Assembly (NCBI GenBank): GCA_910587345.1
Contig: CAJUKH010000016.1
Span: 1-16,618 of the forward strand
Length of the DNA stretch: 16,618 nucleotides
Source of the DNA: an uncultured Oscillospiraceae bacterium
GTDB taxonomy: Bacteria; Bacillota; Clostridia; Oscillospirales; Oscillospiraceae
Direction: 5' to 3'
Positions 1 through 6,260 of the stretch are shown here, piece by piece (position 1 is the first letter of the stretch; the number at the start of each line of letters is the position of its first letter). Both the position numbers and the translations under genes were made by a program. The notes under the pieces were generated by a model. That model was not told the DNA's origin and searched no databases. It saw only the letters and a program-made list of their open reading frames with translations.

Positions 1-16
1 AGGAGGAAGAATTTTT

Positions 17-286
17 ATGAGAGCTATCGTTACCGTCGTCGGCAAGGATCGGGTGGGCATTATCGCCCAGGTCTGCACCCTCCTGAGCCAGCAGGATGTA
101 AACGTGCTGGACATCAGCCAGACCGTTTTGCAGGGCTATTTTACCATGATCATGCTGGTGGACGCTTCGGCATCCCAGACTCCCTTTGCCCAGCTGGTGA
201 AGCTGCTGGAGGAGAAAGGCCGGGAGGAGGGGCTTGTCATCCACGCCCAGCGGGAGGATATTTTCAACGCCATGCACCGGATCTAA
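17..286 (+). CDS. ACT-domain protein (UPF0237 family)
   Basis: An 89-residue stand-alone ACT domain, the usual length for UPF0237. The first strand and helix (MRAIVTVVGKDRVGIIAQVC) show the Gly-rich turn between strand 1 and helix 1 that forms the ligand/dimer interface in ACT domains, followed by 'VNVLDISQTVLQGYFTMIMLVD', the typical strand 2-strand 3 hairpin. ACT domains usually bind amino acids or small metabolites and dimerise; the ligand of this family is not established. The start has a perfect AGGAGGA ribosome site at 1-7. The next gene is a PFL-family protein, a pairing seen widely in Firmicutes, which suggests that the two act together. Here they are 217 bp apart, more than expected for such a pair. 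The promoter lies outside the window. Confidence 0.93.
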   Translation: MRAIVTVVGKDRVGIIAQVCTLLSQQDVNVLDISQTVLQGYFTMIMLVDASASQTPFAQLVKLLEEKGREEGLVIHAQREDIFNAMHRI

Positions 287-343
287 ATGTAAGCGTGGAG
301 CAGCAGTCTGCAAAGGGGGTAAAGACCCGGAGCGAAAATCCCG

Positions 344-481
344 ATGGGGCGGCCCCATGGCCCCGGCGTGATGTTTGCGGAGGAGGGGCTTATACCTCTT
401 TGCCATCAGGCAGCTGCGGAGCGTGAGAGGCTGGAGGAGACGCTGCGGGCGGCCCATGTGGTGGCCGCCTCCTCGGCTTGA
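344..481 (+). other. Spacer with small orphan ORF between the ACT and PFL genes
   Basis: The 217-bp gap between the ACT gene and the PFL gene carries an open frame running to TGA 479-481. From ATG 344 it would give 45 aa, or 36 aa from ATG 371. The tail 'AAAERERLEETLRAAHVVA' is amphipathic and looks more protein-like than random sequence. Neither start has a good ribosome site, so it may be the 3' remnant of a lost gene or chance coding in GC-rich DNA. The spacer also has two GC-rich inverted repeats: ATGGGGC/GCCCCAT at 344-358 with a 1-nt centre, and GCGGCC/GGCCGC at 449-468. I do not recognise a riboswitch class here. Confidence 0.22.
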
Positions 482-503
482 TACGACAAAGGAGGGGCCT
501 TTT

Positions 504-1868
504 ATGCCCATGTTCAATACAAATGAGATTTTAGACACCATCCACATGATTGACCAGCAGCATTTGGATGTGCGGACGGTGACCATGGGGGTGTCTTTGC
601 TGGACTGCGCCGACCCGGACCCCAAGGTGGCCTGTGAGAAAATTTATGATAAAATCACCCGTTCGGCCAAGGACCTTGTGCGGGTGGGGGAGGACATTGA
701 GGCCGAGTTCGGCATCCCCATTGTGAATAAGCGTATTTCGGTGACCCCCATCGCTTTGGTGGCTGGGGCCTCCCGCACCGAAGACTATGTGCCCTTTGCC
801 GTGGCGCTGGATAAGGCCCGGGCCGAGACGGGGGTCAACTTTATCGGGGGCTTTTCCGCCTTGGTGCAGAAGGGGGTGACCCCCGCCGATTTGAATCTCA
901 TCCGCTCCATCCCCGCCGCCCTTGCCGAGACCGAACTGGTCTGCGGCAGTGTGAATGTGGGCTCCACCAAAGCGGGCATCAATATGGATGCGGTGGCGCT
1001 GATGGGTCGTACCATCAAAGCGCTGGCGGACAAGACCGCCGATACCGCCGGCTTCGGCTGTGCCAAGCTGGTGGTGTTCTGCAACGCCGTGGAGGACAAC
1101 CCCTTTATGGCGGGGGCCTTCCACGGAGTGTCGGAGCCGGACCGGGTCATCAATGTGGGAGTCTCCGGCCCCGGGGTGGTGTACCACGCCCTGCAAAGCG
1201 TGAAGGGAGCGCCCTTCGACGTGGTGGCCGAGACGGTGAAAAAGACCGCCTTCCGCATCACCCGCATGGGCCAGCTGGTGGCTCAGGAGGCCAGCCGCCG
1301 GCTGGGGGTGCCCTTCGGCATTGTGGATCTCTCTCTGGCCCCCACCCCCGCCGTGGGGGATTCGGTGGCCCGTATTTTGGAGGAGATGGGGCTGGAGACC
1401 TGCGGCACCCACGGAACCACGGCGGCCTTGGCTCTGCTCAACGACGCGGTGAAGAAGGGGGGCGTCATGGCCTCCTCCCATGTGGGAGGACTTTCCGGCG
1501 CCTTTATCCCGGTGAGTGAGGACGAGGGGATGATCGCCGCCGCTCAGTCGGGCACGCTGTGCCTTGACAAGCTGGAGGCCATGACCTGCGTCTGCTCGGT
1601 GGGGCTTGATATGATCGCCGTCCCCGGGGACACCACGGCGGAGACCCTCTCCGCCATCATTGCCGACGAGGCGGCCATCGGTATGGTCAACTCCAAGACC
1701 ACCGCCGTCCGCATCATCCCCGCCCCCGGCAAGCAGGTGGGGGACATGGTGGAGCTGGGCGGACTGCTGGGCTCCGCCCCGGTGATGCCGGTCCACGGCC
1801 CTTCGGCGGCGGCCTTCATCGCCCGGGGTGGAAGGATTCCGGCGCCGCTGCAAAGTTTGAAGAATTGA
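504..1868 (+). CDS. PFL-family protein (DUF711/UPF0210)
   Basis: A 454-aa protein, the normal length for this family. The start is ATG 504, preceded by GGAGGGG at 491-497 and giving the typical N-terminus MPMFNTNEILDTIHMID. An in-frame upstream start near 375 is less likely because its extension is low-complexity Arg/Pro. Recognisable segments include 'RISVTPIALVAGASRTEDYV', 'VNFIGGFSALVQKG', 'ETELVCGSVNVGSTKAGINM', 'VVFCNAVEDNPFMAGAFHG' and the Gly-rich C-terminus 'VELGGLLGSAPVMPV'. Structures of family members show a pyruvate-formate-lyase-like barrel, but the lyase chemistry has not been shown for this group and the substrate is unknown. The ACT-domain gene upstream is its usual partner and may sense a ligand for it. 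A strong terminator follows at 1910-1944. Confidence 0.93.
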   Translation: MPMFNTNEILDTIHMIDQQHLDVRTVTMGVSLLDCADPDPKVACEKIYDKITRSAKDLVRVGEDIEAEFGIPIVNKRISVTPIALVAGASRTEDYVPFAVALDKARAETGVNFIGGFSALVQKGVTPADLNLIRSIPAALAETELVCGSVNVGSTKAGINMDAVALMGRTIKALADKTADTAGFGCAKLVVFCNAVEDNPFMAGAFHGVSEPDRVINVGVSGPGVVYHALQSVKGAPFDVVAETVKKTAFRITRMGQLVAQEASRRLGVPFGIVDLSLAPTPAVGDSVARILEEMGLETCGTHGTTAALALLNDAVKKGGVMASSHVGGLSGAFIPVSEDEGMIAAAQSGTLCLDKLEAMTCVCSVGLDMIAVPGDTTAETLSAIIADEAAIGMVNSKTTAVRIIPAPGKQVGDMVELGGLLGSAPVMPVHGPSAAAFIARGGRIPAPLQSLKN

Positions 1869-1909
1869 AAATCGCCCCATTATAGGGGCCGCTCCTGTGA
1901 AAAAAGAGC

Positions 1910-1944
1910 AAAAGCCCCCGTTCCCACTGGGAACGGGGGCTTTT
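1910..1944. terminator. Bidirectional intrinsic terminator between PFL gene and dipeptidase operon
   Basis: A perfect 16-bp stem (1910-1925 with 1929-1944) closes on a 3-nt loop. The stem ends in AAAA/TTTT, so it reads as hairpin plus U-run in both directions. It lies 41 bp past the PFL stop and 8 bp past the dipeptidase stop, and so should serve both convergent transcripts. Confidence 0.92.
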
Positions 1945-1952
1945 GGTTGGGG

Positions 1953-3389
1953 TCAGGACAGGTAGGGTTCCACGTTGATGGCGTCGTTTTTGGTCAGGAT
2001 GGTCTGGGCGGTGTCGTGGGCCCAGCGGCGGGCCTTTTGGGCCTGGGCGGCGGTATAGTCGGTGAGAAGAGCCCGGGCGGCGGCGGGATGGGTCTTTACC
2101 AGCCGGCGGTAGGCCTCGTCCACGGCGGCCTTGGTAAAGGCCCACTCCTCCTCCAGTTGGGCCAGCCCTTCTTCCACCACCTCGGGAGCGAAGGCGAGGT
2201 TCATCTCCCGGACGTTCTGGAGGGTGTGGAAGTCCCAGAAGGCCATGCGGCTGTCGGGGCGAAGCTCGGACTCACCCACCAGGAAGTGGGAGGCCAGGGC
2301 GGCGGCGTGTTCCATGGATTCGTAGCCCTGGGGAATGGCGGTCAGGCCCATGTACCAGGGGATGAAGGGGGAGGAGCAGGGCCGGCAGGTGGCCCGCCAG
2401 ATACAGGTGAGGGCCGGGTCCTCGGCAAACTCAATGACGGAGCTTTCCACCGTGGTGGTCCAGCAGATGCCGCAGTTGAAGTCGAAGAAGTGGGGGCTGC
2501 GGCCCTCCTCTTTGTTCCGGGCGTGGAGCCGGAGGAAATCCATCAGCTCGGCCCGGGTGTAGGTCCGCTCAGCCTTCACCGAGAAGGTCCGCTGGGGGAC
2601 GGCCCGCCCCACCAAAGCGGGCCAGGCCAGGTCGTTGCGGGAGATGTTGGTGCCGGTGAAGCCCTTGGGGTCCTGATAGGCGTCGGCAAAGTCAAAGTCA
2701 CTGAAATCCCCGGCCTTTGCGGGGGTGTAGTAGCCATGCTCCATGGCGAAGGCCACCAGATCCTTGGACCAATAGAAACGCTTATGGCCGACGTCGGAGA
2801 AGTCCACCTGCCGGATGGTGTACCAGTTGGGGATATAGAGGATCTCATCATCTCCCACCCGCTGAGCCACATAGTTGTGGCCGGCCACCACCTGCAGGAC
2901 CCAGGCCTCGTCCCTGTCGCTGATGGTGTAAGCCCGGGCGGAGCGGTAGCCAAACTGGTCCAGCAGGGCGGCGGCGATCTCTACCCCCTCCCGGGCCGAG
3001 CGGGCCCGCTCGGCAATGAGGCGGCGCAGGCCATAGCCCAGACCGCCGGAGACAGGCAGGGGCACCGGGCTCTTACAGCCGTTGCAGCCGTTGGAGACCA
3101 CGCTGACCCCCCACTCGTTGAAGAAGCCGTCGGCAAAGGGCATACCGTTCAGAGAGCGCAGCTCAGACCAGTAAAGGGCATAGGTCTCCTCCACCTGGGG
3201 GATGACAGCGGTGCCGTCGGAGAAGGTGATGGTCTCACCGGGTTGGTGCTTGATCCGGGGGACCAGATGGGTCTGGATGTAGCAGTTGGGGTCATCCTCG
3301 CTGTGGGCCACCAGCACATGGCCGGTGGCAGAGACATTCTTGCCGATGATAACGGTGGAACAACCGGAGTTTTCATACATGGGCCGCAT
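1953..3389 (-). CDS. C69-family dipeptidase, second gene of a tandem pair
   Basis: A 478-aa N-terminal-nucleophile hydrolase of peptidase family C69 (formerly U34; PepD type), which cleaves dipeptides in the cytoplasm. The presumed catalytic Cys is residue 10, in 'GCSTVIIGKNVSATGHVLVA', followed by the family's 'EDDPN' segment. Removal of a short nine-residue propeptide would expose it. Other family segments are 'VIPQVEETYALYWSE', 'NEWGVSVVSNGC', 'EAWVLQVVAGHNYVAQRVGD', 'IPNWYTI' and 'GDFSDFDFADAYQ'. There is no signal peptide. The start at 3389 is supported by AAAGGAG on the minus strand. It follows a clear paralogue after 63 bp with no terminator between, so the two are probably co-transcribed from the promoter near 5042. 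Confidence 0.94.
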   Translation of the reverse strand: MRPMYENSGCSTVIIGKNVSATGHVLVAHSEDDPNCYIQTHLVPRIKHQPGETITFSDGTAVIPQVEETYALYWSELRSLNGMPFADGFFNEWGVSVVSNGCNGCKSPVPLPVSGGLGYGLRRLIAERARSAREGVEIAAALLDQFGYRSARAYTISDRDEAWVLQVVAGHNYVAQRVGDDEILYIPNWYTIRQVDFSDVGHKRFYWSKDLVAFAMEHGYYTPAKAGDFSDFDFADAYQDPKGFTGTNISRNDLAWPALVGRAVPQRTFSVKAERTYTRAELMDFLRLHARNKEEGRSPHFFDFNCGICWTTTVESSVIEFAEDPALTCIWRATCRPCSSPFIPWYMGLTAIPQGYESMEHAAALASHFLVGESELRPDSRMAFWDFHTLQNVREMNLAFAPEVVEEGLAQLEEEWAFTKAAVDEAYRRLVKTHPAAARALLTDYTAAQAQKARRWAHDTAQTILTKNDAINVEPYLS

Positions 3390-3452
3390 AAATAAGGCTC
3401 CTTTCTGGTTGATCTGATAAATGGAAGTCTCTGTACAGATGAGGGGCGGGAG

Positions 3453-4919
3453 TTACAGCTTGCTCCGCCAGAAGTCCATATTGGACTTGTACTTGCTGTC
3501 CACCAGCCCCTGGGCGGTGCTTCTGGCCCAGAGCCAGGCTTTTTGAGCCTGGGCGGCGGTGTAGTCGGTGAGCAGCTGACGGGCAGCTTCCGGCTCCTTG
3601 GCCTTCAGACGGCGGTAGGCTTCGTCCACCTCGGGCTTGGTGACGGCCCACTGCGCCTCCATGGCGGCAATGTCGCTGTGTACCTTGTCCTGACAGTATT
3701 GGTAGTCAAACTCCATGATGTTTTGGAGAAGATGGAAAGACCAATAGGCTTGCTGGGGGTCATAGGCCAGTTCGCTGGCGTCCACGGCGAAATGGGAGGC
3801 CAGGGATGCCTTGGGGCCTATCCACTCATGACCCGGGGGAAGCTGGGTCATGCCACAGTACCAGGGCACGAAGGGGGCGGCGCAGGGGCGGGGAAAGGCC
3901 CGCCACATACAGGTAAGAGCGGGGTCGTCGGCAAATTCCACCACCAGACTTTCCACCGTGGTGTCCCGGCAGATGCCGTAGCGGTGGGGACTCATGGCGG
4001 GGTCGGTCTTCAGATCCTCCTCATGGCCGTCGTAGTGGGAACGAAGGACGGCCTTCAGCTCCTCCATACCGTAGACCTTGGGGGCCTTAACAGAGAAGGT
4101 GCGGTGGGGCAGGGGCGCCCCGGTCAGCTGCCGCCAGGCCAGGTCAGACCGCCACTGGTTGGAGGGAATGTCGAAGCCGCCGGACTGATAGACAGCGGCA
4201 AAGTCAAAGTCGGAGAAGTCCCCGCCCTTGGCGGGGGTGTACCAGCCATGGGACATGGGGTAGTTCACCAGATCCTTGGACCAGTAAAAATTTTTGTGCT
4301 GGGTGTCGGAGAAATCCACCTCGTGGATGGTGTACCAGTTGGGGATATAGTATACCTCGTCGTCGCCCACCCGCCGGGCCACAAAGTTGTGTCCGGTGGT
4401 GACCTGAAGGACCCACCCTTCCTCTTTATCGCAGATCTGATAGGACCGGGCGGAGTAGTAACCGAACTTCTCCAGCAATGCGGCAGCCACCTCCACACCC
4501 TCTCGGGCGGTATGAGCCCGCTGGGCGATGAGGTGCCGCAGGCCGTAGCCGATCCCCCCGGTGACCGAGCCGTCCTCGGGCACCTTGGAACCCACACAGC
4601 CGTTGGAGACCACCAGCACCCCGCACTCGTTGAGGAAGGCGTCTGCAAAAGGCTCGCCGTGGAGGGCGCGAAATTCCGACCAGTAGTAGCCCAAAGTCTC
4701 CTCCACCTGGGGAATGACGGCGGTGCCGTCGGCAAAGGTCAGGGTCTCTCCGGGGACATGGACAGCCCGGGGGACCAGGTGGCTCTGGACGAAGCAGTTG
4801 GGGTCGTCCTCATTGTGGGCCACCAGTACCCGGCCGGTGGCCGAGGCTTTTTTGCCCACAATAATGGTGCTGCAGTTCATGCCCGAGTCGTCCACCCAGG
4901 CGGCGTGTTTTCCGGTCAT
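3453..4919 (-). CDS. C69-family dipeptidase, first gene of the tandem pair
   Basis: A 488-aa paralogue of the following gene; the pair aligns along the full length, for example 'EDDPNC', 'AVIPQVEET', 'TAREGVEVAAALL', 'VGDDEVYYIPNWYTI' and 'GDFSDFDFA'. The presumed nucleophile is Cys16 in 'MNCSTIIVGKKASATGRVLV', so processing would remove a 15-residue propeptide. The chosen start, ATG at 4919, has GGAAAGGAG at good distance; an open frame extends 25 codons further upstream but has no ribosome site and overlaps the leader. The leader from the predicted start of transcription near 5012 is about 90 nt. A LysR-type regulator is divergently encoded and a putative LysR box lies just upstream of the promoter, so induction by a peptide or amino-acid signal is a reasonable inference. 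Two slightly different dipeptidases may cover different dipeptide side chains. Confidence 0.94.
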   Translation of the reverse strand: MTGKHAAWVDDSGMNCSTIIVGKKASATGRVLVAHNEDDPNCFVQSHLVPRAVHVPGETLTFADGTAVIPQVEETLGYYWSEFRALHGEPFADAFLNECGVLVVSNGCVGSKVPEDGSVTGGIGYGLRHLIAQRAHTAREGVEVAAALLEKFGYYSARSYQICDKEEGWVLQVTTGHNFVARRVGDDEVYYIPNWYTIHEVDFSDTQHKNFYWSKDLVNYPMSHGWYTPAKGGDFSDFDFAAVYQSGGFDIPSNQWRSDLAWRQLTGAPLPHRTFSVKAPKVYGMEELKAVLRSHYDGHEEDLKTDPAMSPHRYGICRDTTVESLVVEFADDPALTCMWRAFPRPCAAPFVPWYCGMTQLPPGHEWIGPKASLASHFAVDASELAYDPQQAYWSFHLLQNIMEFDYQYCQDKVHSDIAAMEAQWAVTKPEVDEAYRRLKAKEPEAARQLLTDYTAAQAQKAWLWARSTAQGLVDSKYKSNMDFWRSKL

Positions 4920-5018
4920 AGCAAGCACTCCTTTCCAATGGGCCGATTTGGCCCTTCCGCTCCTCTGCCTTTCCGGCGGGGAAGAGAAGGACAAAAGGGG
5001 TGCGGCCCTACTGGTTCC

Positions 5019-5047
5019 ATCATATCATTCTTTGGCGGATTTGTAAA
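5019..5047 (-). promoter_or_regulatory. Inner promoter P1 of the dipeptidase operon
   Basis: On the minus strand, TTTACA (5042-5047) and TATGAT (5019-5024) are separated by 17 bp, with a TGA extension (TGn) in front of the -10. Both hexamers match the sigma-A consensus at five of six positions. Predicted transcription start is about 5012. The LysR-type dyad at 5048-5062 sits immediately upstream of the -35. Confidence 0.75.
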
Positions 5048-5063
5048 ATCGAAACATTCTATA
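5039..5063 (+). repeat. Regulatory direct repeat, copy 1, with LysR-type dyad
   Basis: A 25-bp block that recurs at 5216-5240 with only two C/T differences. Inside it, 5048-5062 reads ATCGAAACATTCTAT, an imperfect dyad (AT.GAA-N3-TTC.AT) containing the T-N11-A spacing of LysR-family binding boxes. It overlaps and extends upstream of the -35 of promoter P1. Confidence 0.75.
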
Positions 5064-5089
5064 TCGACTATATACGACCCTTTATAACC

Positions 5090-5141
5090 CAAAAAGAGAA
5101 AAAGGGAGCGGTCCACCCCAGGGCATTGGGATGGACCGCTC
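5090..5141 (-). terminator. Intrinsic terminator inside the dipeptidase/LysR control region
   Basis: A 14-bp stem with one mismatch (5106-5119 with 5128-5141) and an 8-nt loop. On the minus strand it is followed by CCC and then a U-rich run (UUUUUCUCUUUUU, 5091-5103). On the plus strand no U-run follows, so it works in the minus direction only. It lies about 50 nt downstream of the predicted start from promoter P2 and upstream of promoter P1, so it should end P2 transcripts before the dipeptidase genes. Confidence 0.75.
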
Positions 5142-5189
5142 AAATCAAGAAAGAAAGAGGAAGGGCAGAAGAGAGGGTTCTCCTCTGTT
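5092..5189 (-). ncRNA. Predicted short transcript of about 100 nt from promoter P2
   Basis: Bounded by promoter P2 (start near 5189) and the terminator ending near 5092. I see no convincing start codon with ribosome site inside it. Its 5' half is purine/pyrimidine-rich, with a short AGAGGAGAACCCUCU hairpin-forming element, and its 3' half is the terminator stem. It could be a small regulatory RNA, an attenuated leader, or the remnant of a deleted third gene in the dipeptidase cluster. Its existence is inferred from the promoter and terminator only. Confidence 0.4.
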
Positions 5190-5195
5190 GTGTTT

Positions 5196-5224
5196 ATCAT
5201 AACACCCCTTGACACATTTGTAAA
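5196..5224 (-). promoter_or_regulatory. Outer promoter P2, duplicate of P1
   Basis: On the minus strand, TTTACA (5219-5224) and TATGAT (5196-5201) with 17 bp spacing and a TGT extension: the same hexamers, spacing and extended -10 pattern as P1. The conserved block at 5216-5240 lies across and upstream of its -35, just as for P1. The spacers differ in sequence, which argues that the shared elements are under selection. Confidence 0.72.
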
Positions 5225-5237
5225 ATTGAAATATTCT
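5209..5237 (+). promoter_or_regulatory. Promoter of the LysR gene, overlapping P2
   Basis: Plus-strand TTGACA (5209-5214), 17 bp, TATTCT (5232-5237). The -35 is a perfect match; the -10 is weaker. The -10 lies inside the conserved LysR-type dyad (5225-5239), so binding there would be expected to repress the regulator's own transcription while acting on the divergent promoter. Confidence 0.55.
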
Positions 5238-5240
5238 ATA
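5216..5240 (+). repeat. Regulatory direct repeat, copy 2, with LysR-type dyad
   Basis: The second copy of the 25-bp block at 5039-5063, 177 bp away. The dyad ATTGAAATATTCTAT at 5225-5239 keeps the T-N11-A spacing. A weaker second dyad (GATAACTT...AAGTGATA, 5241-5261) lies next to it on the LysR side. Confidence 0.75.
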
Positions 5241-5272
5241 GATAACTTCAAAAAAAGTGATAGGTGTTGCAA

Positions 5273-6178
5273 ATGGAACTGAGAAACCTGAAAACCTTTG
5301 AGGCGGTGTGCCGCTGGGGGAGCTTTACGGCGGCGGCCGAAGGTCTGGGCTATGCCCAGTCCAGTGTGACCGCCCAAATCAAGCAGCTGGAGCAGGAGAC
5401 CGGCTGTGTCCTCTTTGACCGTCTGGGGAAGACCCCCACCCTCACCGCTCAGGGGGCGGTGCTGCTGGATTACGCCCGGGAGGTCCTCTCCCGCACCGAT
5501 GAGGTGCTGACCCGGCTGGCCGACAAGGAGCCCGCCGGACTGCTGCGGGTGGGGGCCTTTGAGAGTGTGGGAGCCGCCTTTCTTCCCGGGGTCCTTTCCC
5601 GGGTGAAGCGGGATTGGCCGGGCATCGAGCTGACGGTGTCCACCGGGGACCACCAAATTCTGGATGAGCTTCTTTACAATGACCGGGTGGATATGGTCTG
5701 GACCTGCGAGACCCTTCAGCGGGAGGACCTGCACTGCCTCGCCTCCTTCACCCACGAGCTGGCGGTGGTCTGCGCGCCCGACCACCCCATGGCGGGGAAG
5801 CGGGTGGAGCTGGAGCATCTGGTGGCAGAGCCGGTGATACTGGGGGAGAAGAGCTGTCAGCACAGCGTGCTCAGAACGCTGGAAGCCGCAGGGCTTCACC
5901 CCAACGTGGCCTTTGAGATCACCAACGCCTGGATCATCCGGCAGATGGTGGCCGCCGGGCTGGGATTGGGATTTCTGCCGCTGTTTCTGGTGGAGAGTGA
6001 GATACAGCGGGGAAACCTGAAGCAGATATGGGTAGACGGGCTGGAACCCACCATGTGGGCGCAGGTGGCGGTTCATAAAAACCGCACCGTGACCCCGGCC
6101 ATGGAGGCCTTTGCCCGGGCGGTGGCGGAGGACGAGATGGTGGCCCGCTACACCGTGGAAAAGGGTCCCTGCCGGTGA
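5273..6178 (+). CDS. LysR-family transcriptional regulator
   Basis: A 301-aa LysR-type regulator, typical length. An N-terminal winged helix-turn-helix covers about residues 1-60 (MELRNLKTFEAVCRWGSFTA, then 'AAEGLGYAQSSVTAQIKQLE'). The C-terminal two-lobed effector-binding domain starts near residue 87 ('GLLRVGAFESVGAAFLPGVL') and includes 'VAAGLGLGFLPLFLVESE'. The start ATG 5273 is chosen over GTG 5264 because AGGTG at 5262-5266 sits six bases before it and the protein then begins like most LysR members. It is divergent from the dipeptidase operon, and two copies of a LysR-type dyad lie between them, so the likely role is control of that operon and of itself. The inducer is unknown. No terminator is evident before the SLH gene. 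Confidence 0.95.
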   Translation: MELRNLKTFEAVCRWGSFTAAAEGLGYAQSSVTAQIKQLEQETGCVLFDRLGKTPTLTAQGAVLLDYAREVLSRTDEVLTRLADKEPAGLLRVGAFESVGAAFLPGVLSRVKRDWPGIELTVSTGDHQILDELLYNDRVDMVWTCETLQREDLHCLASFTHELAVVCAPDHPMAGKRVELEHLVAEPVILGEKSCQHSVLRTLEAAGLHPNVAFEITNAWIIRQMVAAGLGLGFLPLFLVESEIQRGNLKQIWVDGLEPTMWAQVAVHKNRTVTPAMEAFARAVAEDEMVARYTVEKGPCR

Positions 6179-6188
6179 AATAATAGCC

Positions 6189-6217
6189 TTTTCAATTGAG
6201 GAGAAAGGGTGTAGAAT
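6189..6217 (+). promoter_or_regulatory. Possible promoter of the SLH protein gene
   Basis: TTTTCA (6189-6194), 17 bp, TAGAAT (6212-6217), 44 bp before the SLH start codon. The -35 is weak. A short GC hairpin (CCCCGG...CCGGGG, 6229-6244) lies directly before the ribosome site. Read-through from the LysR gene is also possible. Confidence 0.35.
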
Positions 6218-6260
6218 AAAGGGACAAGCCCCGGCCAGCCGGGGAGGAGAGGAGAAAACC

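Noticed and set aside
531..1880. 449-codon minus-strand open frame opposite the PFL gene
   Set aside because: High-GC shadow of a well-supported gene; His/Gly-rich low-complexity translation and no ribosome site.
1947..5087. Long plus-strand open frames (1947-3395 and 3543-5087) opposite the dipeptidases
   Set aside because: Gly/Val/His-rich antisense shadows of two clear C69 genes; no family resemblance and no start signal.
5264..5272. GTG 5264 as the LysR start
   Set aside because: It would overlap the AGGTG ribosome site that is correctly spaced for ATG 5273, which gives the typical LysR N-terminus.
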